The position numbers and the translations under genes are program-made. Below, in pieces: positions 8,201-15,889 of a stretch of DNA of 39,501 bases (position 1 is its first letter; each line of letters starts with the position of its first letter). Below the pieces are notes generated by a model. That model was not told the DNA's origin. It did no database searches and saw nothing but the letters and a program-made list of their open reading frames with translations. Origin of the DNA: a virus; the IMG/VR virus record IMGVR_UViG_3300020463_000045, positions 1 to 39,501 of that record. One strand, given 5' to 3'.

Positions 8201-11200
8201 TCGACATTTTCAAGACGTAGTTCTAATCTTCCGATATCACGCATCGTGTATCGTCTATTATTTTCTTTTGCTACTTTTGCATCGTCAATATCTAACATAT
8301 AAGCAGGGAATGTAAACTCTGCAATTTTCATTGCATTTTCAATAGCCTTTGGAAGTTCTGGTGCCTCTGCTGGAGTACCAGATACCATCTTAAACTCACC
8401 GTCAGAAGTTAAGAAGAGTTGGTCAATACGACCAAGAAAGAATTCAAAGTCATATGCAATGTTTGAATTATCTTTTGGTATGAGAACATTGTGACCACCT
8501 GTTCCAGTGAAAGAACGTGAACTAAAGTTGAAAGAAAAAGATGTAACCTTTCTGGTAACAACCCCTTGAGAACTTGTTGCAGAGGTCATAGTTGCGTCAG
8601 CTACTCTTGGTCTAAAGTCAATTGAGTTTCGTAAATCAAATTCACCAGAAGGTTCACGAACCTCTGGGTCAACTCTTGTTGCAGTGTATGTTGGAATTTC
8701 TTTGTAGTCTACTCCACTGTAAGAGTCAACAGTAAAGAAGTCACCAGCACCATGTTCAAAGTAATTATACACAACCAACAGTCTACCTGTAGGTACAACC
8801 GCATTACCCTTTCTTACAATCCTTGCAACATCATAGAAGTTATCTCTTTGTCCAGTGTCAAGAACATATCTACCTGTAATGTCCTTAGAACCATCAGTAA
8901 TAACATCAATAGTACAAGTCGCACCAGAACTTTGTCCTGTTACTGTTTCACCAGATTGAAAGATTCTATTGTTTTGTGTAATAAAACATACAACACTAGC
9001 GCCTGGAATTATAAGTGCTCTTGCACCAGTAGTTGAACCAACGATAAACTCACCTTTAGTGAACACACCAACTTGTGAAGTTTTTGTAAACTGTGGAAGA
9101 ACAGGGTCAGTGGATGTGTCCTCTGAGTCTAAGACTGCATAAAGTTTGTATGCGTCTGCAACACCAAGTGATACTTCTTTGTGATGTGCAGATGTACCAT
9201 ATTCAGCACCACCAGCAACACCATCATTATCAACCAAACACACAGATGCAAGTTGAGCAGATTTTGGTGTTTCAGCAGATGCAGTTCTTGTAACTGTGGT
9301 TGTAACTTTACATTTAATATTAGCAGAGTTTAATTGTGTGTTGTTAGTAATTGTCAGTACATTACCATTTGCGTTAAATGTTGTATTAGATGAGTCAAGA
9401 TTTAGTAAGTCACCTTTTGCGACACCACTAGCACTATTGTCATCAAGAACCGATACGATAAAATCTTTATTTGATTTTGCATTAAATGTTTCGTTTGAAT
9501 CAGCAGTCATAATCAATGCACCACCAGCAGTTGAATTCACAACAAACTGTCTACGCAAAGTAACAGATGTAACAGACGTATTTGCATTACTGTCAGTCTT
9601 CAGTGTCTTAATATGATTCTTTCTTAGTTTTCTAAGAAGAAGGTTTTTATTTTGGTCTTGCAGTGCGACACGTTTTCTAGTTGCAGGCACAGTCGTTGTT
9701 GCAGCTCCAGGCGCAACGGTAACTGCAAGGGTATCGTCATCTGTAATTGAATCTACAATTCTATCACCGATACTAGCAATATTAATAACATCACCAACAC
9801 GAAGTTCAGAAACAAATCTAGTTCCAAAACCAGATACGGTTGTACCAGAACCAGCAGTTGAAACTGTACCACTTAATGAGAATGTACTGTCAAGTATTGT
9901 GTCAGCAGTAAAATCTTCTGCAGCAACATTTGCGTCATCCATGAATACTTGTTTAACTCTATCAAAAGTATTAGTAACAACAGCTGCAACAGTTAAATCT
10001 GCATTTGAACTATCCTCAAGAATTTCATCAGTTTCAGTGGATGAAGTTGAGATAATTTTTTCACCTGTGTTAAAAGAACCAACAACATTGATTAATTCCA
10101 GTATTGTATTGTTTGCACTGTGAATAAATCCAGTTGCACCAGATGTAGAACCTGTAACCTTTGTACCCACGGTATTACCAGCAGATGGAATACCAGACAA
10201 TGTAATTTTAGTAAACATACGAATGTCAAAAAGGTAGAGGTTAAATTGAGCAGTAGCTGCAGATGCACTAGAAACTAAATGACTACTAGAAGAATCTTCA
10301 CCAGAACGATGTTCAAATGCTCTTGCTCTTGCGATACCAATCTCAAGACCAGCTGCTGTTCCTCTAGTTGCGGTTGCAGTATCCCTTAGAGAAATAGTTC
10401 TATATGGTTCTGTGACCTCACCACTAATAAATGGTGATAGGTCTGGTGAACTATAAACTTTAGTTACCTTTGTAAAGTTACCAACTTCAGCAGGAGTAAT
10501 AGCACCTTTGAATTCTTCAGTGGTTCTTGGTTTCTGAACATCAATAAATGTTGGTGCAGTTGTCTCAATCTCATAACCACGAACATATGCTTTGCCGGGC
10601 GATACTTGAACTGCCATCAAACTCTCTGCGGCAACTGCATTTTGGTCTGTGTTTGCTCCAGATGTGTATACACCTTCATTTAATCCGTCATCAAGTGACT
10701 CACGAACATCCACACCAAAAGGACGAACTGAATAATCACCAGATTCATCAAATGTTCTTCTTGCAAGAGTTTCACCTAAAACAGAATATTCTGTGTTTCT
10801 TGTAATCTCTTGTATTCTGCCAGTACGAATACGAATAAGTTCGATAAAATTAGAATCCTCAGCAGAACCAATTGGAAGTTTTGAAAGTGTAAGAGTTATT
10901 TTTAGACGGTGAGCACCTTTTGCGTTTACATTAGATGACCCTGTTGCATTGTCGAGAAGAGATGTATCTGCTTCTGGTGTAATTAATGTTTCTGTAATTC
11001 CAAGACCAACACGGTACGATGGTGTGTCGGTATATTTGTCAAGAACAATTCTTTGTGCATTCACACGAACAAATTGTCCACGAACAAAGTATACACCTTC
11101 TTCAATATTTGCAGATGAACCAGTTGCAGTTGCAGAAGATGCCTGTAGTGTTGCAGAAGATGAACCAGCAACTAAACCACCTACTACACCATTTGCTTGA

Positions 11201-11637
11201 ATCTGTTCGTTGTCAGAAAATACTGTTGACGTATTATCTGAACCAGTTGCAGTATACTTAACATAAAGAGTAAGAGGGTCAGTAGTGGTTGCAGATTCAA
11301 AACCAATAACCGTTGCTTTAACACCAGAGGTTGCACCAGTAATTGTCTTTCCAATATAATCATTGACATATCCAGAAACAGGATTTGAATTAAATGTTGA
11401 CTGTAACTTTACCGCATAGTATTCATTGGTAAAACCAACTTGGCCTGGTATTACCATTGCACCTTCTTTGAACATATGCGTACCAAACTTTTCAATTTGG
11501 TTTTGCAGTATGGACTGAAGTTGAGTTAACTCTCTTGCTTGAACGGCAAAGCCAGGACGAAAGAGAACACGATGGAAGTTATCTGTGGTGTCAAAGTCAT
11601 CGTAATACGGTGACACATTCAAATCGGTTTTTTGCAT
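5254..11637 (-). CDS. Giant baseplate/fibre structural protein (2127 aa, DUF4815-like N terminus)
   Basis: This is the largest gene of the window. The N terminus reads MQKTDLNVSPYYDDFDTTDN, then FHRVLFRPGFAVQARELTQL and QSILQNQIEKFGTHMFKEG, a conserved opening of large cyanophage-type structural proteins that I associate with DUF4815. Further on are several beta hairpin modules of the type GExVTGxxSGAxAxV (about residues 90-110 and in two later regions), an Arg-rich central part, and a C terminus (EFIAFAIKIRMQGINSSEPP, then RLKDLRAIALAT) typical of these proteins. It sits directly after gp8, where T4 has gp9-gp12, so it probably forms the baseplate periphery and fibre attachment. It is much longer than any T4 wedge protein. 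The start is preceded by the gp8 stop with three bases between. Confidence 0.8.
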   Translation of the reverse strand: MQKTDLNVSPYYDDFDTTDNFHRVLFRPGFAVQARELTQLQSILQNQIEKFGTHMFKEGAMVIPGQVGFTNEYYAVKLQSTFNSNPVSGYVNDYIGKTITGATSGVKATVIGFESATTTDPLTLYVKYTATGSDNTSTVFSDNEQIQANGVVGGLVAGSSSATLQASSATATGSSANIEEGVYFVRGQFVRVNAQRIVLDKYTDTPSYRVGLGITETLITPEADTSLLDNATGSSNVNAKGAHRLKITLTLSKLPIGSAEDSNFIELIRIRTGRIQEITRNTEYSVLGETLARRTFDESGDYSVRPFGVDVRESLDDGLNEGVYTSGANTDQNAVAAESLMAVQVSPGKAYVRGYEIETTAPTFIDVQKPRTTEEFKGAITPAEVGNFTKVTKVYSSPDLSPFISGEVTEPYRTISLRDTATATRGTAAGLEIGIARARAFEHRSGEDSSSSHLVSSASAATAQFNLYLFDIRMFTKITLSGIPSAGNTVGTKVTGSTSGATGFIHSANNTILELINVVGSFNTGEKIISTSSTETDEILEDSSNADLTVAAVVTNTFDRVKQVFMDDANVAAEDFTADTILDSTFSLSGTVSTAGSGTTVSGFGTRFVSELRVGDVINIASIGDRIVDSITDDDTLAVTVAPGAATTTVPATRKRVALQDQNKNLLLRKLRKNHIKTLKTDSNANTSVTSVTLRRQFVVNSTAGGALIMTADSNETFNAKSNKDFIVSVLDDNSASGVAKGDLLNLDSSNTTFNANGNVLTITNNTQLNSANIKCKVTTTVTRTASAETPKSAQLASVCLVDNDGVAGGAEYGTSAHHKEVSLGVADAYKLYAVLDSEDTSTDPVLPQFTKTSQVGVFTKGEFIVGSTTGARALIIPGASVVCFITQNNRIFQSGETVTGQSSGATCTIDVITDGSKDITGRYVLDTGQRDNFYDVARIVRKGNAVVPTGRLLVVYNYFEHGAGDFFTVDSYSGVDYKEIPTYTATRVDPEVREPSGEFDLRNSIDFRPRVADATMTSATSSQGVVTRKVTSFSFNFSSRSFTGTGGHNVLIPKDNSNIAYDFEFFLGRIDQLFLTSDGEFKMVSGTPAEAPELPKAIENAMKIAEFTFPAYMLDIDDAKVAKENNRRYTMRDIGRLELRLENVEYYTALNLLESETQSLEVLDSNGLNRFKSGFLVDNFKGHSTGDVQHPDYRNSMDMEEGELRPQYKMKGVDLIEENTTDAQRTNDNYRKTGDIITLPYTEIVAVQQPYATRVENLNPVLNFTWTGICKLSPSGDEWFETERVPALIINREGNFDTILAQVGNALGTVWNAWQTQWSGVSTTTRTFRDHSFTSAASRSVPGRAVITRTETARRSRQSRTGVNTRVVPRVDRESQGDRIVSRALIPFIRARNVSFSVTGMKPLMRVYPFFDKTNVSSLVTPAGGSLGGNLVTSANGAVSGVFQIPNPNTRGNVRFRTGERVFRLTTSDTNETNPEPESFAQATYSATGILNTLQETIIATRNADVIRTSVRDQRTLTTNQTTRDEVTGWWDPLAQSIMPQAEGGEYLTKIDVFFSQKDESIPVTCQIREMQNGYPTTKVLPFGSVTFSPAQVNVSADASVATTFVFDAPVYVKNGVEVAIVLQTDSDKYLAWISRMGELDVGGSRMVSEQPYLGVLFKSQNNSTWTAYDFEDLKFTLYRASFSTGVNGQLTLVNDVLPVKELENDPLQFFSSSTANLNKKVKVTHRDHHMYDVDSNVTIAGASSGITTTLNGAITNSATSLTLASVSAFPSSATSGSIHLKIGDEIMTGTISGTGVSSLARGQDSTTAAAHSNGATVELYQINDVPLTEINKTHTSISEIGIDSYVITTTSASDTDSTSGGLNITATENNMIDGMQTLIPVIEHPDTSIVTEIRATTGTSPSGTQSSYSTAALNAQSKEIITLGENFFFNNPKLVASQINETNELAGSKSLFLDFNLTTTKENLSPIIDLDKKSIVAFTNRLNNIDSSSNIFPTTDFVAPTEPDGDSNEAVYCTKKVTLENPATAIRVLHSAVRFSGAEIQVMYKILRSDDASDFDEIGWRFFNTTGGPDVPVNESTTRDDFIEYEYTQNDLEEFIAFAIKIRMQGINSSEPPRLKDLRAIALAT

Positions 11638-11640
11638 ATC

Positions 11641-13176
11641 TTAGTATTCCACTACTACTTTGATGTCTTCTGTTTGGTCTGATGCTCTTGAAATTGCCCT
11701 TCTATTTTCAACGTAAATAATTTGTCCACTATCTCTATCAAGTTCTGGTGAAGCATATCCACCCACGAACACCACACCATTTACTGTTGCAGAGATACTA
11801 GTATCTACACTGTAACTTGCACTTGATGAACCACCAGTAATCGCAGCAGCAGTTGAAAATGCTACAAGGTTTCCAGAAGAATCAAGTCCAAAAGTAGAAT
11901 ATTTTTCTTGAACATAATACAGAATTTTGTTAGTTGCATCCCACTCAATCACACGACCTTGAGCACCTGTTGTTGCTTGTGTGATAAGTTCGTCTACTTG
12001 ATAATTAGTTCCAATAGAACCAGTAACGATTAATGCGTTGGTTGTTCTTGCAGTTGCAATACTTGTTACAGCACCACCAGCAAGTGGGTTCTTTACAATA
12101 CCTACTCTTCTAAAGTCATTGACTTGTGTTGCGTCTGCATCAGCAGGTTCAAACTTTCCTTGAACCATAACAAAGTGAGCACCAAGTTCTTCACGGTCAT
12201 TTGCACCATGACCACCAGTAGGTTCGATGATTGGTGTAATTGAACCAGCAGTTGCATTTGTCCAAGCTGTTGCAGTTGCACCAGAGATTGGTGTTGTTGC
12301 ATTACTGTTACTAAAAATGTTTGCAGCAGATAAATCTACACTTGCAAAGGAATATCCTACTCCAACATTTTGCATACCAGTTGCAGCATTACCGTTACCA
12401 AACTCTTGGATAACACCACCTGTTACTTTCAATCTAATGATTGCAGTTGTAGAACCATCACCACGAATCTTTGTATAAAATGTAGAACCGTCTAATGAAC
12501 CAGTACTGTCTCCACCAGTTGTAGGATAACTAGACCCACCACTTGTTACCATAACAACACTGATTGGTCTATTTGCAGCAGAGTTTGCATTATTTTCGAT
12601 TGGTTGAAAATCTGTAGTTAAAAAGTTTTGAATTTGAGATGTATTCAGTTTATACATAAACTTGATATAATAGTTTGCATCATGCCAAAAGGCACCTGTT
12701 TGTTCTGAAGTAGGAGCAGAACCAGAAATAGTTGCTGCACCAGTTTGTAGTGGGTCACCATTGTATAATACTTTATAAACTCTTCTTGCATCTGTAATAA
12801 AATAAAATGTTGAATTCATAAGAGTTGTTGCACCACTTGATGAACTTGTCTTTGTTGGATATTGTCCAGTAGTAGTTGTACCAGAGATATCATGACGATA
12901 CATATCAAATGCAGTAGTTGTTCCGTAATCTCTACGAGGCACTGCAAAAGTTGTATTAGTTGCACCAATAAGTTTTGCAGCAAGCATATCATCCCAATAA
13001 TATGATTCTGGTGCAACACTATCAACTGGTGCTGGGGGGAGACTATCGGATGCTGCACCCTCTGATGTCCAAGGTTGTGATTTACCTACAAACAGATAAT
13101 ATTTGTCAGTGCCGAACGAAGTTTTAAATGAGTCTGCACTTGACTGTCTAAATTTTTCTGTAATAATTGCTGCCAT
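11641..13176 (-). CDS. gp8: Baseplate wedge protein gp8 homologue
   Basis: In T4, gp8 is a dimeric wedge protein joining gp10, gp7 and gp6. This 511-aa protein matches it in three places. The N terminus (TEKFRQSSADSFKTSFGTDK, then YYLFVGKSQPW) corresponds to T4 TSKFR and FGRSEPWSS. An internal VPRRDYG corresponds to IPRRDWGD. The C terminus (SGQIIYVENRRAISRASDQT, then EDIKVVVEY) corresponds to SGEMIYMENRPPIIMAMDQT. It is longer than T4 gp8 (about 334 aa) because of a Gly/Ser/Thr-rich insertion in the middle (about residues 200-430) that carries beta-module repeats. It follows a 23-aa micro-ORF and a CTAAATAA late-promoter candidate. The match is confident. Confidence 0.88.
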   Translation of the reverse strand: MAAIITEKFRQSSADSFKTSFGTDKYYLFVGKSQPWTSEGAASDSLPPAPVDSVAPESYYWDDMLAAKLIGATNTTFAVPRRDYGTTTAFDMYRHDISGTTTTGQYPTKTSSSSGATTLMNSTFYFITDARRVYKVLYNGDPLQTGAATISGSAPTSEQTGAFWHDANYYIKFMYKLNTSQIQNFLTTDFQPIENNANSAANRPISVVMVTSGGSSYPTTGGDSTGSLDGSTFYTKIRGDGSTTAIIRLKVTGGVIQEFGNGNAATGMQNVGVGYSFASVDLSAANIFSNSNATTPISGATATAWTNATAGSITPIIEPTGGHGANDREELGAHFVMVQGKFEPADADATQVNDFRRVGIVKNPLAGGAVTSIATARTTNALIVTGSIGTNYQVDELITQATTGAQGRVIEWDATNKILYYVQEKYSTFGLDSSGNLVAFSTAAAITGGSSSASYSVDTSISATVNGVVFVGGYASPELDRDSGQIIYVENRRAISRASDQTEDIKVVVEY

Positions 13177-13193
13177 TGTTCTTTCCTATAATG

Positions 13194-13201
13194 TTATTTA
13201 G
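13194..13201 (-). promoter_or_regulatory. Late promoter candidate CTAAATAA upstream of gp8
   Basis: The minus strand reads GACTAAATAACATTATAGG, 17 bases before the gp8 ATG at 13176. The motif is the same octamer found before gp25 (20953-20960) and gp48 (36654-36661). It overlaps the TAA stop of the 23-aa micro-ORF. Recognition would be by the phage late sigma factor (gp55 type), inferred from T4. Confidence 0.5.
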
Positions 13202-13269
13202 TCTTCCGTTTTCACTGGTTGACCATCAAATGGTTTATCAGTGCCAGGGGTAAAATCTTTAACTGCCAT
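13198..13269 (-). CDS. 23-aa micro-ORF between fibre and gp8
   Basis: This short frame encodes MAVKDFTPGTDKPFDGQPVK followed by TED and a TAA stop. It has a strong ribosome site (GGAGATGAGA directly before the ATG), and it fills most of an otherwise empty gap in a tightly packed operon. The acidic, Pro/Gly-containing peptide has no predicted membrane segment. I do not recognise it. It may be a genuine small virion or assembly peptide, or a leader for translation of gp8. It is too short to assess by sequence alone. Confidence 0.5.
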   Translation of the reverse strand: MAVKDFTPGTDKPFDGQPVKTED

Positions 13270-13279
13270 ATCTCATCTC

Positions 13280-14650
13280 CTATTTGTACAGTAAACTATA
13301 TCCATGCAGAGTGAATTTTTTATTTGTGGCGGTTGTCATCTTGAAAACAATTTGAGTTCCAGATGGTTGTCCAGAAACATCTACTGTTCCAGTATATATC
13401 TTGACACCAGCACTATTATATGTAGCAGATTCAGTCATAGTGATTGCACTAAAGTTACTGCCGTTATTTCTACTTACTTGAAATACTGTATCAGTATTAA
13501 TTGTTTGTGTCACCTCTGGTTTTCCAAGTAAGACAAGTCTAATTGTAGCTGGTACAGAAACAGCAGTTCTTGCTGCAGATTGAAATGTTGATGCAAGGTC
13601 AGTTCCATCACTAATTTCTGTCACTAGATAATCTAAATCAACATTATTACCTTCAGCTGCTGAAGTTCCAATTATATAAAAATCACCATCAATTGGAGAA
13701 CCGTTACTACCAGCCCATGCGTTATTTAATGTAGAATTCAATGTACCATTCAATTTAGCATACATTCTATTTGTTGAATTATCTAAACCAAGAGTAATTT
13801 CAGTTCCTGAAGCACCAGCAGTGATACCAACACCACTACTATTACCCTGCCCCCTTACATTATATGCAGAAACATTAGAACCGCCAAAATATAACAAAGC
13901 CGCTTTTACACCAGCACTTGATGGGTTTCCATTAAACCAGTGATTTGATGAACTTGAGAAAATACCAGCACCCCAATAGTTTGATGTAGTATTGCCAGGA
14001 ATGTGTGATGCGTAATCTACATGGACAACACCGAAACCACCATTAATACCAGATACGTTGTTTGCTCTCAGTTTTAAAAAGTCACCACCAGAATTAGTAA
14101 CATTTGTTCTACTGGTAGCACTTACCATTCTAATTGTTGTTCTAGCATTACCACCAAGAGAACCCTCAGATGATTGAATACCATACGCATTACCATCAGT
14201 ATTACTAAATCCAAATGACCAGTTACTTGTATTACCTTGCCAAAGACTAGCATTTGCACCAATTTGAGTCGTTGTTACATTTCGATTTGCACCATATGTG
14301 TCAGATGCAGAAGCATATGCTAAGTTTGAGTTCGCACCAGTATTTACACCTGTTTCATCAGTAAATGCGTCAGAGAAACCTTTGACAAAATCATCTATGA
14401 CAGCACTGTTGTCAACCAAACGATTGACATTAAGAAGACCAACTTCATTTTCAAGTCTCCCCAATCCACCATCAATTGCAGCAGTTAGTCCAGAAATTTT
14501 TGTTGTTACAATTGCAGCATTAGTCGCAACTTTGGCGTCATTAATTGCACCATCAGCAAGGTCAGCAGTTGAAACTGCTCCATCAGTAATTTTTGCAGAA
14601 GTTACAGCATTACTTGCAAGTCCGTTTGCTCCTATTGTATCTATTGCCAT
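13280..14650 (-). CDS. Tail-fibre-like protein with AKI-linker N terminus
   Basis: A 456-aa protein. The N terminus is a low-complexity ladder of short repeats (MAIDTIGANGLASNAVTSAK, then ITDGAVSTADLADGAINDAK), a pattern typical of the trimeric shafts of phage fibres. A helical part follows (DGGLGRLENEVGLLNVNRLV) and then a Gly/Asn/Ser-rich beta region of about 300 residues with ANNVSGINGGFGVVHVDY and WGAGIFSSSSNHWFNG. The C-terminal region (NNGSNFSAITMTESA, then FTLHGYSLLYK) resembles the end of the fibre at 2035. It may bind receptor carbohydrate through a lectin-like domain; this is inference. It lies between the gp10-like fibre and gp8. Confidence 0.75.
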   Translation of the reverse strand: MAIDTIGANGLASNAVTSAKITDGAVSTADLADGAINDAKVATNAAIVTTKISGLTAAIDGGLGRLENEVGLLNVNRLVDNSAVIDDFVKGFSDAFTDETGVNTGANSNLAYASASDTYGANRNVTTTQIGANASLWQGNTSNWSFGFSNTDGNAYGIQSSEGSLGGNARTTIRMVSATSRTNVTNSGGDFLKLRANNVSGINGGFGVVHVDYASHIPGNTTSNYWGAGIFSSSSNHWFNGNPSSAGVKAALLYFGGSNVSAYNVRGQGNSSGVGITAGASGTEITLGLDNSTNRMYAKLNGTLNSTLNNAWAGSNGSPIDGDFYIIGTSAAEGNNVDLDYLVTEISDGTDLASTFQSAARTAVSVPATIRLVLLGKPEVTQTINTDTVFQVSRNNGSNFSAITMTESATYNSAGVKIYTGTVDVSGQPSGTQIVFKMTTATNKKFTLHGYSLLYK

Positions 14651-14660
14651 TGTCTACCCC

Positions 14661-15851
14661 TTATGATATAGCTGCACCACTATTTGAAATTACAACCCAT
14701 CCAATAGTGCTTGCATAAAGTAACATTACAGTATCGTTTACATCAGCAAAAGCAATCGTTGTACCGTTTGCAAATGTTGCTGGAGTTAGTGTTGCATCTC
14801 CACCACCATCTGTTACCATCGTGATAATTTTAATCTGACCGATAACTCCGTTTGCAAGAGTCATTGCAAGACCAGAACCACCAGTTGTTAGTTCTGAAAT
14901 CATTGTGTTTAAACTTAGTGCAGTTGCAGAGTTGACTGCTTCTGTTGTACCTATAGTCTTTGCACCACTCAACAATGGGTTTGGAGTTGCTCTTGCAGAA
15001 CCACCATCCTTTGGTAACATGAAGAAACCACTATCACCAGCAGAGTGAGGTTGTGACATTAGAGTTTGGCCATGAGTGTTATTCTCACAGTTTAACCTAA
15101 TTGCACCTTGGTTATTTCCACCACCAACTGAACGAATTGCAACATGACCAGTTCCCTTTGGAAGTAATGCAAGGTCTACATTGGTTTCACCAGATGCACC
15201 AATAATTGGAGCAGTTGATGCACCAGCAGAAGCTGCACCACCAGTGGCTGCGTTAGTAATTTCAATTTCGTTAACTGCACTTGCAGTTGTTTGGAAGATG
15301 ATTTGTTCAGCACCATTTGCGTCTGCAATAAAACCAGCATCTGCAAACTTAGGTGCAGTCAAAGTTTTGCCTGAAATTGTTTGTGTACCTGTGTCAGATA
15401 CGAGGGTTGCGTCTGCGTTACCGATTACGTTACCGCCGGGCAGGGTTAAAGTATTTGTTGCGTTCACTGAATGGTCAGCAGCAGTAACCTTCTGTCCGTG
15501 TGTGTTTACATGACAGTTAAGTTGTATTTGACCTTCAACTGATGAACCGTCACCTCTTACCTCAACAATTTGAGTAGCAGGGTTTAAAAGTAAGTTACCA
15601 CTTGCAGTTGTGGCAGTACCACCAAGAACTGGTGAAGTTAAAGTTTTATTTGTGAGTGTATCAGTTGAAGCTCTTAAAACAACATTATCAGAAGTAAGTG
15701 CAGTACCATTACTAATAGCACTATTTGCTACACCATTTATTTTTCCAAATAAATCTTCAAAATTCTCGTTGATTTTATCAGCACCAACTCTTAGAGTATC
15801 ACCAGTTCCATCATTTGCAGAACTACCAATACCTACCTTTTGATATGCCAT
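14661..15851 (-). CDS. Fibre protein with T4 gp10-like N-terminal motif
   Basis: A 396-aa protein opening MAYQKVGIGSSANDGTGDTL, then RVGADKINENFEDLFGKING. T4 gp10, the baseplate protein that holds the short tail fibre gp12, starts with the very similar VVDDGTGDYLRKGGIKINEN, then FDELY. The rest is beta-rich: STDTLTNKTLTSPVLGGTA, TQTISGKTLTAPKFADAG and a C-terminal SGAAIS. The TLTNKTLTSP repeat is a common marine phage fibre element. It is best called a baseplate-attached fibre using a gp10-type anchor. A clear TATAAATA late box lies upstream (15875-15882), with an AGGAG-type ribosome site. Confidence 0.78.
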   Translation of the reverse strand: MAYQKVGIGSSANDGTGDTLRVGADKINENFEDLFGKINGVANSAISNGTALTSDNVVLRASTDTLTNKTLTSPVLGGTATTASGNLLLNPATQIVEVRGDGSSVEGQIQLNCHVNTHGQKVTAADHSVNATNTLTLPGGNVIGNADATLVSDTGTQTISGKTLTAPKFADAGFIADANGAEQIIFQTTASAVNEIEITNAATGGAASAGASTAPIIGASGETNVDLALLPKGTGHVAIRSVGGGNNQGAIRLNCENNTHGQTLMSQPHSAGDSGFFMLPKDGGSARATPNPLLSGAKTIGTTEAVNSATALSLNTMISELTTGGSGLAMTLANGVIGQIKIITMVTDGGGDATLTPATFANGTTIAFADVNDTVMLLYASTIGWVVISNSGAAIS

Positions 15852-15874
15852 TTCAGTCTCCTAAATTCTCTTAT

Positions 15875-15882
15875 TATTTATA
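15875..15882 (-). promoter_or_regulatory. Late promoter TATAAATA upstream of the gp10-like fibre
   Basis: The minus strand reads CATTATAAATAATAAGAG, a perfect T4 late -10 box, 23 bases before the ATG at 15851. The gap then carries GAATTTAGGAGACTGAA, with AGGAG as ribosome site. It probably starts a separate late transcript of the fibre and downstream wedge genes. Confidence 0.65.
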
Positions 15883-15889
15883 ATGTTTT

